Of a stretch of DNA of 64,000 bases, positions 1 to 8,362 are shown in pieces. The first letter of the stretch is position 1; every line of letters begins with the position of its first letter. The position numbers were made by a program, and so were the translations under genes. The notes under the pieces were generated by a model. That model was not told the origin of the DNA and ran no database searches. It worked only from the letters and a program-made list of their open reading frames with translations. Source of the DNA: Bradyrhizobium roseum. Its GTDB lineage: Bacteria; Pseudomonadota; Alphaproteobacteria; Rhizobiales; Xanthobacteraceae. The stretch is from positions 5,308,450 through 5,372,449 of the forward strand of contig NZ_CP129212.1 in assembly GCF_030413175.1 (NCBI RefSeq). The letters run 5' to 3'.

Positions 1-322
1 CGTCGAACACCGGCGTGCCGTCGGTGAAGGTGCCGGGCTTTTGCACCGCGAAGAAGCCATTGCCGTTGATCGCCATGAAGGTCGCAACCGAGGCCGACTG
101 CACGTCGCCTTGCACCGAGTTGGTGGAACGGGATTGCGTGGTCACGCCGCCGGCGAGCTGGGAGGTGACGGCGGTCTGCGGAATCAGATCGAGGAACGAG
201 GTATCGATGCGCTTGAACGCCGTGGTCTGCGAGTTGGCGATATTGCCCGAGACGTTTTCCAGGGCATAAGAGTTGGCGCGGAGGCCGCCGACCGCGGTGG
301 TAAGTGCGCCGAAGATACCCAT
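1..322 (-). CDS. flgE: Flagellar hook protein FlgE, 5' part only
   Basis: Only the N-terminal 107 or so residues are present; the gene runs off the left edge. The protein begins MGIFGALTTAVGGLR and contains the SGNIANSQTTAFKR stretch typical of flagellar rod/hook proteins, then a hook-type segment with NGNGFFAVQKPG. In this family the N-terminal helix packs in the core of the hook that joins the flagellar basal body to the filament. The ATG at 320-322 is preceded by GGAG at about 8 nt. No other flagellar gene lies downstream in the window, so this is the edge of a flagellar locus to the left. The alternative is another hook/basal-body rod protein, but the start matches rhizobial FlgE best. 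Confidence 0.85.
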   Translation of the reverse strand, partial: MGIFGALTTAVGGLRANSYALENVSGNIANSQTTAFKRIDTSFLDLIPQTAVTSQLAGGVTTQSRSTNSVQGDVQSASVATFMAINGNGFFAVQKPGTFTDGTPVFD

Positions 323-441
323 GACATGTTCTCCACATTCGATACGGGCGGCTCGCCATTCCCAGGGAACCGAGGCCGCGTCGGGAGAACATGTCGCAAG
401 CGCTGTGCCAGGCAACAAAATCGAGAAATATCAATATCTTG

Positions 442-471
442 ACAAAAAAGCCCCGGTCCAAGGACCGGGGC
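442..471 (-). terminator. Rho-independent terminator for msrB
   Basis: A perfect 10-bp inverted repeat (GCCCCGGTCC / GGACCGGGGC) at 450-471 is followed, on the minus strand, by a run of six T (442-449 region). It sits about 40 bp past the msrB stop and ahead of flgE, so it ends the msrB transcript. Confidence 0.8.
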
Positions 472-510
472 ACATTTGCCGGGCGGGCAACATTTGCCGG
501 GCAGCGTTGC

Positions 511-1011
511 CTATGAGGCCTGCGGTCCGGCGGGGTGAAACACCAGCCCGAACCCGTCGATGCAATAGCGCAGACCGGTCGGTTGCGGCCCGTCGTCGAA
601 CACGTGCCCCATGTGGCCGCCGCAGCGGCGGCAATGCACTTCGGTGCGCGTCATCCCGAACGTCGTGTCCTTGGTTTCGCCAAGGGCGTTGTCGAGCGGC
701 TTCCAGAAACTCGGCCAGCCGGTGCCACTTTCATACTTGGTTTCCGAGGAAAACAGCGGCAGGTCGCAGCCGGCGCAGGCAAAGATGCCCTTGCGCTTTT
801 CCTTCAACAGCGGGCTCGAGCCCGGCCGTTCGGTGCCGTGCTTGCGCAGGATCTCGTACTGCTGCGGCGTGAGCTGCGCGCGCCACTCGGCGTCGGTCTT
901 TTCGATCTCGAATTTCCCGGCGGCCTCAGCCGGCGTGGCGCGCAGCCAGCGGAAAGCGGCGAGGCCAAACAGGCTGGCCACGGATGCGAGCAGGATACGG
1001 CGGTCCATCAT
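511..1011 (-). CDS. msrB: Peptide-methionine (R)-S-oxide reductase, exported
   Basis: About 166 aa. MsrB repairs the R-epimer of methionine sulfoxide in proteins. The SelR fold is clear: two zinc-binding CxxC pairs (CAGC and CRRC), the GTGWPSFW motif, GHVFDDGP, and a catalytic Cys in RYCIDG near the C-terminus. The N-terminus MMDRRILLAS, followed by a hydrophobic stretch and an A-E-A-A site, looks like a Tat or Sec signal, so the enzyme probably acts in the periplasm. I chose the ATG at 1011 because GGAG lies 7 nt upstream and a longer frame would add about 30 unrelated residues. The gene lies 64 bp downstream of the FAD oxidoreductase on the same strand and may be cotranscribed with it. Confidence 0.92.
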   Translation of the reverse strand: MMDRRILLASVASLFGLAAFRWLRATPAEAAGKFEIEKTDAEWRAQLTPQQYEILRKHGTERPGSSPLLKEKRKGIFACAGCDLPLFSSETKYESGTGWPSFWKPLDNALGETKDTTFGMTRTEVHCRRCGGHMGHVFDDGPQPTGLRYCIDGFGLVFHPAGPQAS

Positions 1012-1075
1012 GTAAAATCTCCGTGCGGGGCGAACGTAACGGTTCGCTATCAGGTACGGCCCAACCACGCCGACG

Positions 1076-2524
1076 TTACACCGAACCGTCCCGAATGATC
1101 TCACTTTCCTGCGAGGACGCCGCGGCCGGCCGCGGCGGCTGCGGGCGCGGCCCGGCCGGCGGACGGGCCTGCCGGGTTCCGGCCTGCCGGTTGGCTTCGG
1201 CCAAACGCGCCTCGCGCATGCGTTCCCGGGCGCGGGCGCCTTCGCGGTAGCGGGCCAGCGCGCCCGCGGCGGCGGAATGGCCCCGCCCCCATAGGCCGAT
1301 CAGGTGGCCGGCAACGCGGCCGGTGGCGCCGCCCGCCCAGACCAGTTCGAACGGCGAAAACAGCTTCCAGCGTTCCTCGCCCCACAAAATGCTGCGCGCG
1401 ATCACCTGCCCCGCCATCGCCGAGGTATTGAGCCCGTGGCGGCCAAAACCGGAGGCGACCCACAGCCCTTTGCGCAACTGCCCGATCTGCGGCATGCCGT
1501 GCACGGTTACCCCGACCGCGCCGCCGAACACATCCGCTATCGCGACCTTGCCGAGCTGGGGAAAGACCGTGGCGATGCGGCGCTGGATGGCGGGCCCGAA
1601 ACGGCGTGGCCGCGCCTCCCAAGTGGTTTCCGGGCTCGCCCATAACAGCCGGTCGCCGTCGACGATGCGGAAATGATCGATGCCGTCGCTGTCGGCGATC
1701 GACCCCCTGAAGGCGATCACCTGCGCGAGCCGCTCGCCCAGCGGCTCGGTGACCGCCGCGTAGCGCCAGACCGGCAGCAGCGTCTCCGACAGCCGGCGCA
1801 ACGGGGCGCCGAGGTGAACGTTGCCGGCCAGCACGATATGCGAGGCGCGCAGCCGTGCCGACGGCGTTACGATGCGCTTGCGAATGCCCGAGGGATCGAT
1901 GCTGACGACCGGCGTATCCTCGAAAATGCGCGCGCCCGCCCGCCGCGCCAGCGCGGCCAGCCCGTGGACATATTTGCAGCCGTCGATCTGGAAGGCGCGC
2001 GGATAATGGATGCCGTGGAAATAGCGCCCCGTCTTGAGCTGATCGCGAACGCGATCGACCTGCCAGCCCTCGACCTCGGTCGCGAAATCCTCGCTCAGCG
2101 TCTGCAGCCGGCTGATCAGCGTGTCGCCGGCATCGACGGTGGAGACTTCCAGCGCGCCCTCGGTCAGCGCGATGCCCGGCATCGCCTCCTCGGTGGCGGT
2201 GGCGCGAATGTAGTCGGCGCCCTCCTTCGACAGCGCCCACAATTCGCGCGCGTCCTCCAGGCCGACGCGCTCGATCAGTTCGCCGATCGGAAGGCTGTAC
2301 CCCGGCATCACGGTACCGAGCTGATGGCCGGATGCGTTCCAGCCGACATGCCGGCCCTCCAGCACCGCCACGCTGGCGCCGAGCCGCGCGGCCTCCAGCG
2401 CCACCGTCAGCCCGGCAAGCCCCGCTCCGACCACGCAAATGTCAACATCCAGGTCGAAAGACAGGCGCGAGCGAACAGGCGCGTCATCGGGGCTGTTGGT
2501 CGCACTTGTGAAAGTCTCGGGCAT
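1076..2524 (-). CDS. FAD-dependent oxidoreductase of the DAO family (PuuB/glycine oxidase-like)
   Basis: 482 aa. A Rossmann dinucleotide-binding motif VVGAGLAGL begins near residue 31, with an acidic residue (VLEGRH) closing the second strand. The NASGHQLG segment, the PVWRYAAVTEP stretch and a C-terminal GFGRHGLNTSAMAG are typical of the DAO superfamily, which oxidises amines or amino acids and includes gamma-glutamylputrescine oxidase. The last 80 residues are rich in Arg, Pro and Ala and look disordered, which is unusual for the family. The substrate cannot be told from sequence. The gene is transcribed away from the sixA-like gene, with a short palindrome between them. Confidence 0.8.
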   Translation of the reverse strand: MPETFTSATNSPDDAPVRSRLSFDLDVDICVVGAGLAGLTVALEAARLGASVAVLEGRHVGWNASGHQLGTVMPGYSLPIGELIERVGLEDARELWALSKEGADYIRATATEEAMPGIALTEGALEVSTVDAGDTLISRLQTLSEDFATEVEGWQVDRVRDQLKTGRYFHGIHYPRAFQIDGCKYVHGLAALARRAGARIFEDTPVVSIDPSGIRKRIVTPSARLRASHIVLAGNVHLGAPLRRLSETLLPVWRYAAVTEPLGERLAQVIAFRGSIADSDGIDHFRIVDGDRLLWASPETTWEARPRRFGPAIQRRIATVFPQLGKVAIADVFGGAVGVTVHGMPQIGQLRKGLWVASGFGRHGLNTSAMAGQVIARSILWGEERWKLFSPFELVWAGGATGRVAGHLIGLWGRGHSAAAGALARYREGARARERMREARLAEANRQAGTRQARPPAGPRPQPPRPAAASSQESEIIRDGSV

Positions 2525-2583
2525 GGCGTTTCTTACGGACGGCTGCGGCGCTTGTCACCCTATCCGGGACATGAGCCTGTAGA

Positions 2584-2597
2584 TTAGTCCAGACTAA
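2584..2597. promoter_or_regulatory. Palindromic candidate operator between divergent genes
   Basis: TTAGTC-CA-GACTAA, six-base arms with a 2-bp spacer, lies in the 94-bp gap between the divergent FAD oxidoreductase and SixA-like genes, 22 bp before the latter's start. Its place and symmetry suggest a repressor site. No regulator is identified. Confidence 0.4.
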
Positions 2598-2618
2598 GAC
2601 CGAATCGAGATCGCGCCC

Positions 2619-3170
2619 ATGCGCCGTTTGATGCTGCTGCGTCACGCCAAGACCGAACACGACGCGCCGTCGGGGCATGACCACGACCGCCGCCTCGACG
2701 AGCGCGGCCGGCTGGATGCCGCTGCGATCGGAACCTGGATCGGCCGGCATCCGCCGCTGCCCGACGCCGTCAAGGTGTCCACCGCGGTACGGGCCAGGCA
2801 GACTTGGGAGATCGCGCGCGACGCGATCATGGCCGCGCGGGAACAGGTCGCCCAGCCCAGCGCCGAATGGCTCGACGAAATCTACGGCGCCGAACCGGCG
2901 CAGCTGCTGCAAATCATCCGGATGGCCGCCGCCACCGATCCCGCGCACCTGATGCTGATCGGGCACAATCCCGGCATGCATGAGCTGGCACTGATGCTGT
3001 CCGGCAGCGGCGACGCGGCGGCGAAGAAAGCACTAGAAGACAATCTGCCAACCGCCGGCGTCGCCGTGCTGGATTTTGCGACCGACGACTGGAACGAGGT
3101 CGCCTTCCGCCGCGGCAAGCTCGTGCGATTCACCAGCCCGAAACTGCTGAAGCAGGCGCCGGACGACTGA
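2619..3170 (+). CDS. SixA-like histidine phosphatase
   Basis: 183 aa. The N-terminus MLLRHAKTEHD carries the RH(G/A) catalytic histidine motif of the histidine phosphatase superfamily; the second histidine lies in LIGHNPGMHEL. In SixA the enzyme removes phosphate from the histidine of Hpt domains; family members of this size also include general phosphoesterases. The match in length and in the HNPGM block favours a SixA-type protein. An Hpt protein is encoded at 30.5-30.9 kb, but nothing links the two beyond being in the same window. The product is probably cytoplasmic, as no signal or membrane segment is seen. Confidence 0.82.
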   Translation: MRRLMLLRHAKTEHDAPSGHDHDRRLDERGRLDAAAIGTWIGRHPPLPDAVKVSTAVRARQTWEIARDAIMAAREQVAQPSAEWLDEIYGAEPAQLLQIIRMAAATDPAHLMLIGHNPGMHELALMLSGSGDAAAKKALEDNLPTAGVAVLDFATDDWNEVAFRRGKLVRFTSPKLLKQAPDD

Positions 3171-3239
3171 GCCGCGCGGACATCTCAGCCGCGCGGTGCT
3201 ATGCCCGGTGACGCGCATTCAAGCGAATTGAGAACAAGT

Positions 3240-3300
3240 TCGCGTCAAAGAAAATGCATCAGAGCAACAAGAGCCTAGCCCTCGATCCTGACAAATCAGG
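3240..3300. repeat. Possible diverged intergenic repeat
   Basis: The segment GCGTCAAAGAAAATGC...AGAGC just upstream of the UspA gene resembles, in reverse orientation, the TCTAGATTATTTGTTTTGCGCG-type element found in the mlaF-mlaD gap. The match is partial, so this is a weak call. Confidence 0.25.
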
Positions 3301-3327
3301 CCGGCATGGCCGAAGCAGGAGGCGCCG

Positions 3328-3753
3328 ATGTTCAAATCCATACTCGTGCCGATCGACCTGGCCGATACCGATCTGACCAAGCCCGCGATCGCCACCGCCG
3401 CGACGCTGTCGCAGACCTGGAACGGCGCGGTGCGCCTGCTCAACGTGCAGCCGATGACGCCGCCGATGCTGGCCGAATACGTGCCGGCCGATTTCGACGC
3501 CCAGCAGCGCGCGGCGTCGGAAGACGCGCTCGCCATCGTGGCCAGGGAGTCCGGCATCGACGCCGCCCGCATCTCTATCGCGGTGCGGCAGGGCGGCATC
3601 TACCACGAGATCCTCGAAGAGGCCGAGGCGATCAAGGCCGACCTGATCGTGATGACCTCGCACCGGCCGGCGATGCGGACCTATTTCCTCGGCTCCAATG
3701 CCGGCCATGTCGTGCGCTACGCTACGTGCTCGGTGCTGGTGGTGCGGCACTAG
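3328..3753 (+). CDS. Universal stress protein (UspA family)
   Basis: 141 aa single Usp domain. It starts MFKSILVPIDLADTD, with the early Asp that contacts nucleotide in this family, and ends with a FLGSNAGHVVRYATCSVLVV block, the typical glycine/serine nucleotide-binding loop followed by the last beta strand. A strong AGGAGG lies 6 nt before the ATG, which fixes the start. Such proteins bind ATP and respond to stress. It stands alone, with a small hairpin (CCATGC/GCATGG, 3776-3793) downstream. Confidence 0.9.
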   Translation: MFKSILVPIDLADTDLTKPAIATAATLSQTWNGAVRLLNVQPMTPPMLAEYVPADFDAQQRAASEDALAIVARESGIDAARISIAVRQGGIYHEILEEAEAIKADLIVMTSHRPAMRTYFLGSNAGHVVRYATCSVLVVRH

Positions 3754-3775
3754 ACTCAAAACATCGAAAACAACC

Positions 3776-3793
3776 CCATGCAAAGTAGCATGG
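3776..3793. repeat. Small hairpin after the UspA gene
   Basis: CCATGC-N6-GCATGG. It has no T run, so it is not a convincing terminator. It is embedded in a GAAAACAACCCCATGC context that I associate with a recurring intergenic sequence of Bradyrhizobium. Confidence 0.4.
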
Positions 3794-3818
3794 AGACGGC
3801 CCTATTCCAGACTTAAGA

Positions 3819-5150
3819 TCATGAATTTACTGTACTTTTCCTGACATTCAGGAGCAGCGCCAAAACCGCTGTCAGCGCCACCACGGTGGCAAGCCCGATG
3901 GCCGGATCGGTGGCGAGGACCGCGGCGAGCGACGCGCCGCAGGCCGCGCCGGCCATTTGCGCGAAGCCGAACAGAGCGGCGACCGCGCCGGCGCTGTCGG
4001 CGAACGGCGATAGCGCCGCCGCACTCGACAGCGGGCTCACGATCCCCAGGCCGAACAGAAAGATCGAAACGGCGGCGAGAAACGGCGGCAGCGAATGCCT
4101 CGCGAGCAGGACCGCGAGCAACAGCGCGATACCGCCAACAGCGGCCGTCACCAGCCCGATCAGCGTCGCGCGATGCAGACCGAACCGTGCCGACAGTCTC
4201 GGCGCCAGCATCCCTGCGCCGAACACCAGGAAGACGACGCCCGCGAACAGCAGACCCAGCATCACCGGCGACAAACCAAATCCTTCGAGCAGCACGCGCG
4301 GCGCGGCGGAGAACACCGCGAACAGGCCGGCCATCATCAGACCGGCGGTCCTGGCCGGCGCCGCGAACCGTGCGTCGCGTAGCAGGCCGAGATAGGTGGC
4401 GGCGATCCCGAGCGGACGCACGAAACGGTCGGAGGCCGGCCGGGTCTCGCCGACGAACGCCGCATAGGCCGCCCCGGCGCCGATGGCAAAGGCCGCGACA
4501 AAGGCGAATTCGGCGCGCCAGCCGAACAAATGATCGAGCGCGCTGCCGAGAAGCGGCGAAAACCCGGGCGCCGCCGCCGTCGCGATGGTGATCGCCGCCA
4601 TCGTGCCGGCAAGCGCCTGGCCGTCGAACAGATCGCGGGCGATGGCGCGCGCGAGCACGTTGAAGATACAGGCGCCGGCCGCCTGGATCGAGCGGCCGAT
4701 CAGCAAGCCCAGCAAGTCGCCGGCGACGGCGCACCACATCGTGCCCAGCACGAAGAGGCACAATCCGATCAGGATCGGCATTCGGCGCCCGAGCCGGTCC
4801 GACAACGGACCGGCGATCAATTGTCCGACCGCGACGATCGCCAGGAAAACCGTGATGGTCGACGTGACGGCCGCGCTGGAGACGCGCAGATCGGCGGCCA
4901 TCGCCGGCAGCGAAGGCAGAAAAATGTTGGTCGACAGGATGCTGATGGCGGCGAACGCGCAGATCACCGCCCTGCAGGCGGTTGCGGTTCGCTGCCGCAG
5001 TTTCGCGGCAGGCGTTTTGCTCAGAACGACGTCCGTGCGCATGGCTTGCGTGTCCCGTGCCTGGTTCAAAGCGCAGCGGATCGCCTGCACTGCCACGGCG
5101 CTCGGGCCGGACGGTTGCATCCTGAGCAATGGTCTTCGAGGTGTCGTCAT
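3819..5150 (-). CDS. MFS drug-resistance transporter, Bcr/CflA type
   Basis: 443 aa in the longest reading; the conserved part begins near residue 60. Twelve hydrophobic segments are visible. The first loop carries the MFS signature GPLSDRLGRRMP, preceded by NIFLPSLPAMAADL, which is typical of Bcr/CflA drug:H+ antiporters, and RSIQAAGA follows in helix 4. It probably exports an amphipathic drug or metabolite from the inner membrane. The start is uncertain: ATGs at 5150, 5120 and 5042 all lack a good Shine-Dalgarno, and the one at 5042 would leave a more usual N-terminal length. It marks the left edge of the accessory segment. Confidence 0.85.
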   Translation of the reverse strand: MTTPRRPLLRMQPSGPSAVAVQAIRCALNQARDTQAMRTDVVLSKTPAAKLRQRTATACRAVICAFAAISILSTNIFLPSLPAMAADLRVSSAAVTSTITVFLAIVAVGQLIAGPLSDRLGRRMPILIGLCLFVLGTMWCAVAGDLLGLLIGRSIQAAGACIFNVLARAIARDLFDGQALAGTMAAITIATAAAPGFSPLLGSALDHLFGWRAEFAFVAAFAIGAGAAYAAFVGETRPASDRFVRPLGIAATYLGLLRDARFAAPARTAGLMMAGLFAVFSAAPRVLLEGFGLSPVMLGLLFAGVVFLVFGAGMLAPRLSARFGLHRATLIGLVTAAVGGIALLLAVLLARHSLPPFLAAVSIFLFGLGIVSPLSSAAALSPFADSAGAVAALFGFAQMAGAACGASLAAVLATDPAIGLATVVALTAVLALLLNVRKSTVNS

Positions 5151-5335
5151 AGGAATGACGGAGGTGATGCTGTGCCAAAGGCGAAAAACTGACAGATGTT
5201 AACAGAATGATAGGCTCGTGATTTCACCTCGGGAGCTGTCCGCGCTTTTTGTCAGATCTCGACCTGAAGGCCGGCGCGGGCGACCAAGATAGGATCGCCG
5301 CTAAGGGCCGTGAGCGGACACCGTAACGCTCTTTC

Positions 5336-5737
5336 TTATTCTTGAAAGAAGGAAGCACCGTATCTCTCGTCAATGTAACTGCTTGGTGGCCGTCCGATAT
5401 CGGCTACATGTTGGGGTCCGAAGATGACTTGGCTCCCCGGGCGTAGCGTCAAGTTCTCAGCATGTCCCGGATCACTGTCGAGAACTCCGAGATAGCCGTG
5501 CTCTGTCTTCGTCTTGACGATCACCCACATTCGATCAACGCCTCGGTCGATGATTTGGCCGTTCTCTTTCGTTTCAATATCGAAGAGCAACTTTGCAGCG
5601 TCCCCAGGCGACAATGATTGCCGCTTGGCTAGAGACGGCAGCTGAAATGTCCCCGGAAAAGCCAGAGCTCGCTCTTCAGCGGAGATCAGCGCCCATCCAT
5701 TCGCTGAGATCGTCGGGTCTAATTCACTCATATCCAT
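5336..5737 (-). CDS. Hypothetical protein with DUF2314/YegJ-like segment
   Basis: 133 aa, no signal or membrane segment. The middle, VDRMWVIVKTK...GYLGVLDSDP followed by a GSQVIFGPQHVADIG strand pair, resembles the RMWV...G.LdNdP...V.F....i.D pattern of DUF2314 (YegJ) proteins. The family has no firm function; members often lie next to variable loci. The gene sits alone in the accessory segment with moderate GC, unlike the flanking core genes. The assignment is by pattern only. Confidence 0.65.
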   Translation of the reverse strand: MDMSELDPTISANGWALISAEERALAFPGTFQLPSLAKRQSLSPGDAAKLLFDIETKENGQIIDRGVDRMWVIVKTKTEHGYLGVLDSDPGHAENLTLRPGSQVIFGPQHVADIGRPPSSYIDERYGASFFQE

Positions 5738-5862
5738 CCTGCTTCTGACCGGATCGAAGTTAGCACTCTATCGCTATGCCAGAGCGTAACGGATTTGCCG
5801 GGTTCAAGAACCCTGCTTCGCTTTGGGTCAATCGAGACGGTTCTGCCTGATCCCAGTCAGGT

Positions 5863-5930
5863 CCGGTTTTCCCCTGATAGGCGACATACTCGCGGCCGAG
5901 AGACTCGGCAGCGACGGGCCACAAGGCGAC
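5863..5930. repeat. Diverged intergenic repeat, copy 1
   Basis: This 68-bp stretch aligns without gaps to 12180-12247 at about 50 of 68 positions by hand. Both start CCGGT, pass through CGACATA and end CGGCAGCGAYGGG...GCGAC. A further related copy is at about 9701-9770. Confidence 0.55.
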
Positions 5931-5933
5931 CTT

Positions 5934-6563
5934 TCAAAACGCGAAGTTCACTATGTCAGCCAGGTAGTGTCCAAGAACTGCTGGCCAAAGTGCCCCGGAT
6001 CGGCGGTACAACATCATCAACAAGCCACCTATCACCACCGCCACGCCGATATTCCCGAAACCCGTCCACCAGTGATAGGCTCCAAACAAGAAAGATGTTG
6101 CGAGAACCAAGGCATAGCCGTCGTCCAAATAACTCTGGAGCAGATGACGCGCACATCGCCGAAATACGATCTCCTCGCTTAAGGCGACTAGGCCAAGACC
6201 AAAAAAGATATCGACGACATGTAGCCAACCTTGCACTGCGGGATATGGCGCGAGCACTGTTGCAGGTAGGACCGCATTGATGGTGCGTCGGATCCAACCA
6301 TCCAAATAGTGGTCCGCGAGAACAATACCGACAATCCAGATGGTCACTTCCCATCGAGGTATTCGAAGTGGTTCAAATCGGAAGGCTATTGTTCGCGCAG
6401 CAGGTATGGCGAACAGAACTGCCAAAGCCCCGAGGCGACCTGCGTAGTCCCAAACCATCCATGCCGCCGGATCGGATTGCTGCAGTCTTACAATTTGCGA
6501 CACAACCATTGGGAAAAGGGCCGCTGCGAACCAGAGAGGCGTGGGTATCGCGCGAACCATCAT
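5934..6563 (-). CDS. CPBP-family intramembrane protease (CAAX/Abi-like)
   Basis: 209 aa with about six hydrophobic segments. It shows the three blocks of the CPBP/Rce1 family: the EEIVFR motif with the paired glutamates, the later FGAYHWWTGFGN histidine block, and a C-terminal HYLADIVNF histidine/asparagine block. The family are intramembrane glutamic proteases or bacteriocin-immunity/phage-abortive proteins. The 5' end lies 75 bp from the IS1182 element, and the IS transposase frame runs antisense through this gene. No obvious ribosome binding site precedes the ATG pair at 6558-6563, so expression may be low. Confidence 0.78.
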   Translation of the reverse strand: MMVRAIPTPLWFAAALFPMVVSQIVRLQQSDPAAWMVWDYAGRLGALAVLFAIPAARTIAFRFEPLRIPRWEVTIWIVGIVLADHYLDGWIRRTINAVLPATVLAPYPAVQGWLHVVDIFFGLGLVALSEEIVFRRCARHLLQSYLDDGYALVLATSFLFGAYHWWTGFGNIGVAVVIGGLLMMLYRRSGALWPAVLGHYLADIVNFAF

Positions 6564-8166
6564 CGTGTATCTTTAGCGCGGCTGATACATTTACCGCAAT
6601 ACGGCCTAGCGAGCACGGGCACGTCCGCTTCGGGTCTTGGCCGTGTAAAAACCCCATTCCAGAGAAGCCGGAGAGAAGGTCGGACCGTTCGGCCTCAGGC
6701 CGCGATCGCGCCATCAACGGCTTGGTCCCAACGATGTTCATAACCCGGGTCAGATTGTAGGCCAGGACCGAGAGGGCCATCTCGGCGGCTACTTTAGGAA
6801 GCGTTTTGGTCAGGAAGTGCGTCGCACCCATGCGCGCTTTCATGGTGCCGAACGGATGCTCGACGGTCTCGCGACGTAGTCGCATGGCGAGCGGGTTCGC
6901 ATCGAGCCGCTGCTGCACGGCGTCGAGCAGATGCTCGTGTTCCCATCGTGTGATCCGTCGCTCGGACCCGGGCGTGCACTGGGATTTGATCGAACAATTC
7001 TTGCAGGCGTTGGTCCAGTAGCGCCTCAGCATCTTGTCGGCTTCTTCGTTTGTATAGCGATAAGGCAAACGCTCCCCGGCCGGACAACGATAGGCATCGT
7101 CCTCCGGCAAATAGACGAAGTCCTGCTTGCCGAAGCGTCCGTCCGACTTGGCGCCCGAAGTCATCGGCTTGGGCAGGGTTATCGTGATGCCGGCCTCGTG
7201 GCAGGCGAGGATCTCCGGGCTGTTGAAGTAGCCGCGGTCGGCAACGGCCTCGAGGGTCTCGGTCTGCAATACAGCCTTTGCTTGCCTGGCCATATTGGCG
7301 AGTTGCGCCCGATCCGAGCCGCTGTTCGTCACCTCATGGGTAATGATCAGGTGATGATCGGTATCCACAGCGACCTGCACGTTGTAGCCGACGACGCCCG
7401 AGCCACGGCCGCTGGTTGCCATCGAGCGACTGTCGGGGTCGGTCAGAGATATCTGCTGGTCGGGCGAAGCCAGCATCTGCTTCTCGTAGACAGCAAGCTT
7501 GCCCATTTGCTCCTTCACCTTCGCCAGCTTCTCCTTGAGTCTCGTCACCTTCCCGGCCAGCGCTTCGGTCGGCTCCTGCCGGTCGGCGGTGTCAAGCTGG
7601 CTCAGATAGCGGGCAACGCTTTCCTCCAGTTGGGCACGCCGCCGCTCCACCTTTGCCCGCGTGAAGTTCCTGTCCCGGTTGTTCACGGCCTTGAACTTGC
7701 TGCCATCGATGGCAACGCTCGCCGTCGCGAGAAGGCCCATCTCACGGCAAAGCTCAACGAAGCGCGCGCAGACCTTGCGGAGCCCCAGGCCGTTGTCCTT
7801 GCGGAAGTCTGCGATCGTCTTGTGATCAGGCACGAGCCGGCCCAGCAGCCACATGACTTCGACATTGCGACCGGCCTCTCGCTCCAGCCGCCGGCTCGAC
7901 TGCACCCGGTTAAGGTAGCCGTAGATGTAAAGCTTCAGGAGAACCGAGGGATGGTACGACGGCCGTCCGGTCGCCGCCGGGTCCACCCCATCGAAGCCCA
8001 TTTCCGCCAAATCCAGCGCATCGACAAACACGTCGATCACCCGAACCGGGTTGCCTTCGTCAATGAAATCATCGAGGCATTCGGGCAGCAGCGTCGATTG
8101 CCCACGATCCGCCTCTTCAATGAAGCGCCTCATCAATTCTCTCCCGAGAATCATCGAGGTAATCAT
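6373..8166 (-). CDS. IS1182-family transposase, reading through the IS end
   Basis: 597-aa frame. The N-terminal part (QSTLLPECLDDFIDEGNPVRVID; GRPSYHPSVLLKLYIYGYLN) and the DDE-type residues in VAIDGSKFKAV, AVADRGYFNSPE and VEHPFGTMKARMG mark an IS1182/IS5-like transposase with a central insert and a cysteine-rich block (CKNCSIKSQC). The family normally ends around residue 480-500. Here no stop occurs before the terminal repeat, and the frame continues about 88 codons into flanking DNA, antisense to the CPBP gene. The catalytic core looks complete, so it may still be active. Confidence 0.85.
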   Translation of the reverse strand: MITSMILGRELMRRFIEEADRGQSTLLPECLDDFIDEGNPVRVIDVFVDALDLAEMGFDGVDPAATGRPSYHPSVLLKLYIYGYLNRVQSSRRLEREAGRNVEVMWLLGRLVPDHKTIADFRKDNGLGLRKVCARFVELCREMGLLATASVAIDGSKFKAVNNRDRNFTRAKVERRRAQLEESVARYLSQLDTADRQEPTEALAGKVTRLKEKLAKVKEQMGKLAVYEKQMLASPDQQISLTDPDSRSMATSGRGSGVVGYNVQVAVDTDHHLIITHEVTNSGSDRAQLANMARQAKAVLQTETLEAVADRGYFNSPEILACHEAGITITLPKPMTSGAKSDGRFGKQDFVYLPEDDAYRCPAGERLPYRYTNEEADKMLRRYWTNACKNCSIKSQCTPGSERRITRWEHEHLLDAVQQRLDANPLAMRLRRETVEHPFGTMKARMGATHFLTKTLPKVAAEMALSVLAYNLTRVMNIVGTKPLMARSRPEAERSDLLSGFSGMGFLHGQDPKRTCPCSLGRIAVNVSAALKIHDDGSRDTHASLVRSGPFPNGCVANCKTAAIRSGGMDGLGLRRSPRGFGSSVRHTCCANNSLPI

Positions 8167-8195
8167 AGCAGCGCAATGGCGTTTTCACACAGCCA
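6638..8195 (-). mobile_element. IS1182-family insertion sequence
   Basis: A transposase gene is bounded by 21-bp imperfect inverted repeats: TGGCCGTGTAAAAACCCCATT at 6638-6658 and the complement of TGGCTGTGTGAAAACGCCATT at 8175-8195, matching at 18 of 21. The size of about 1.56 kb is normal for the family. Both flanks continue with partly similar GTCCGCTT-type sequence belonging to the intergenic repeat family, so the element may have landed in such a repeat. No target duplication is evident. Confidence 0.8.
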
Positions 8196-8224
8196 GGGTC
8201 ACAAGCGGGCCTTGGACGGGGCGA

Positions 8225-8257
8225 CAGATAGGGTCCGCTGAGGGCCAAAAGGCGACG
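8225..8257. repeat. Fragment of the intergenic repeat family beside the IS
   Basis: GGTCCGCTGAGGGCCAAAAGGCGAC, just outside the IS right end, matches the GGGYCAAAANGCGAC end of the repeat copies at 5863 and 12180. Nothing else is seen between the IS and the next gene. Confidence 0.4.
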
Positions 8258-8362
8258 CCTCCCAAGAGGGGGCGGCGATCGCAATATAACGGCATTGCGC
8301 AACCGGAGGTGTTATCTGCAGCAATTTACGTTTGCTTAGGTCGGTTCCGCTAGTCTCTCGTC

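Noticed and set aside
1673..2587. A 304-codon open frame opposite the FAD oxidoreductase
   Set aside because: The minus-strand protein has the Rossmann motif and full family length; this one is a mirror of its codon use.
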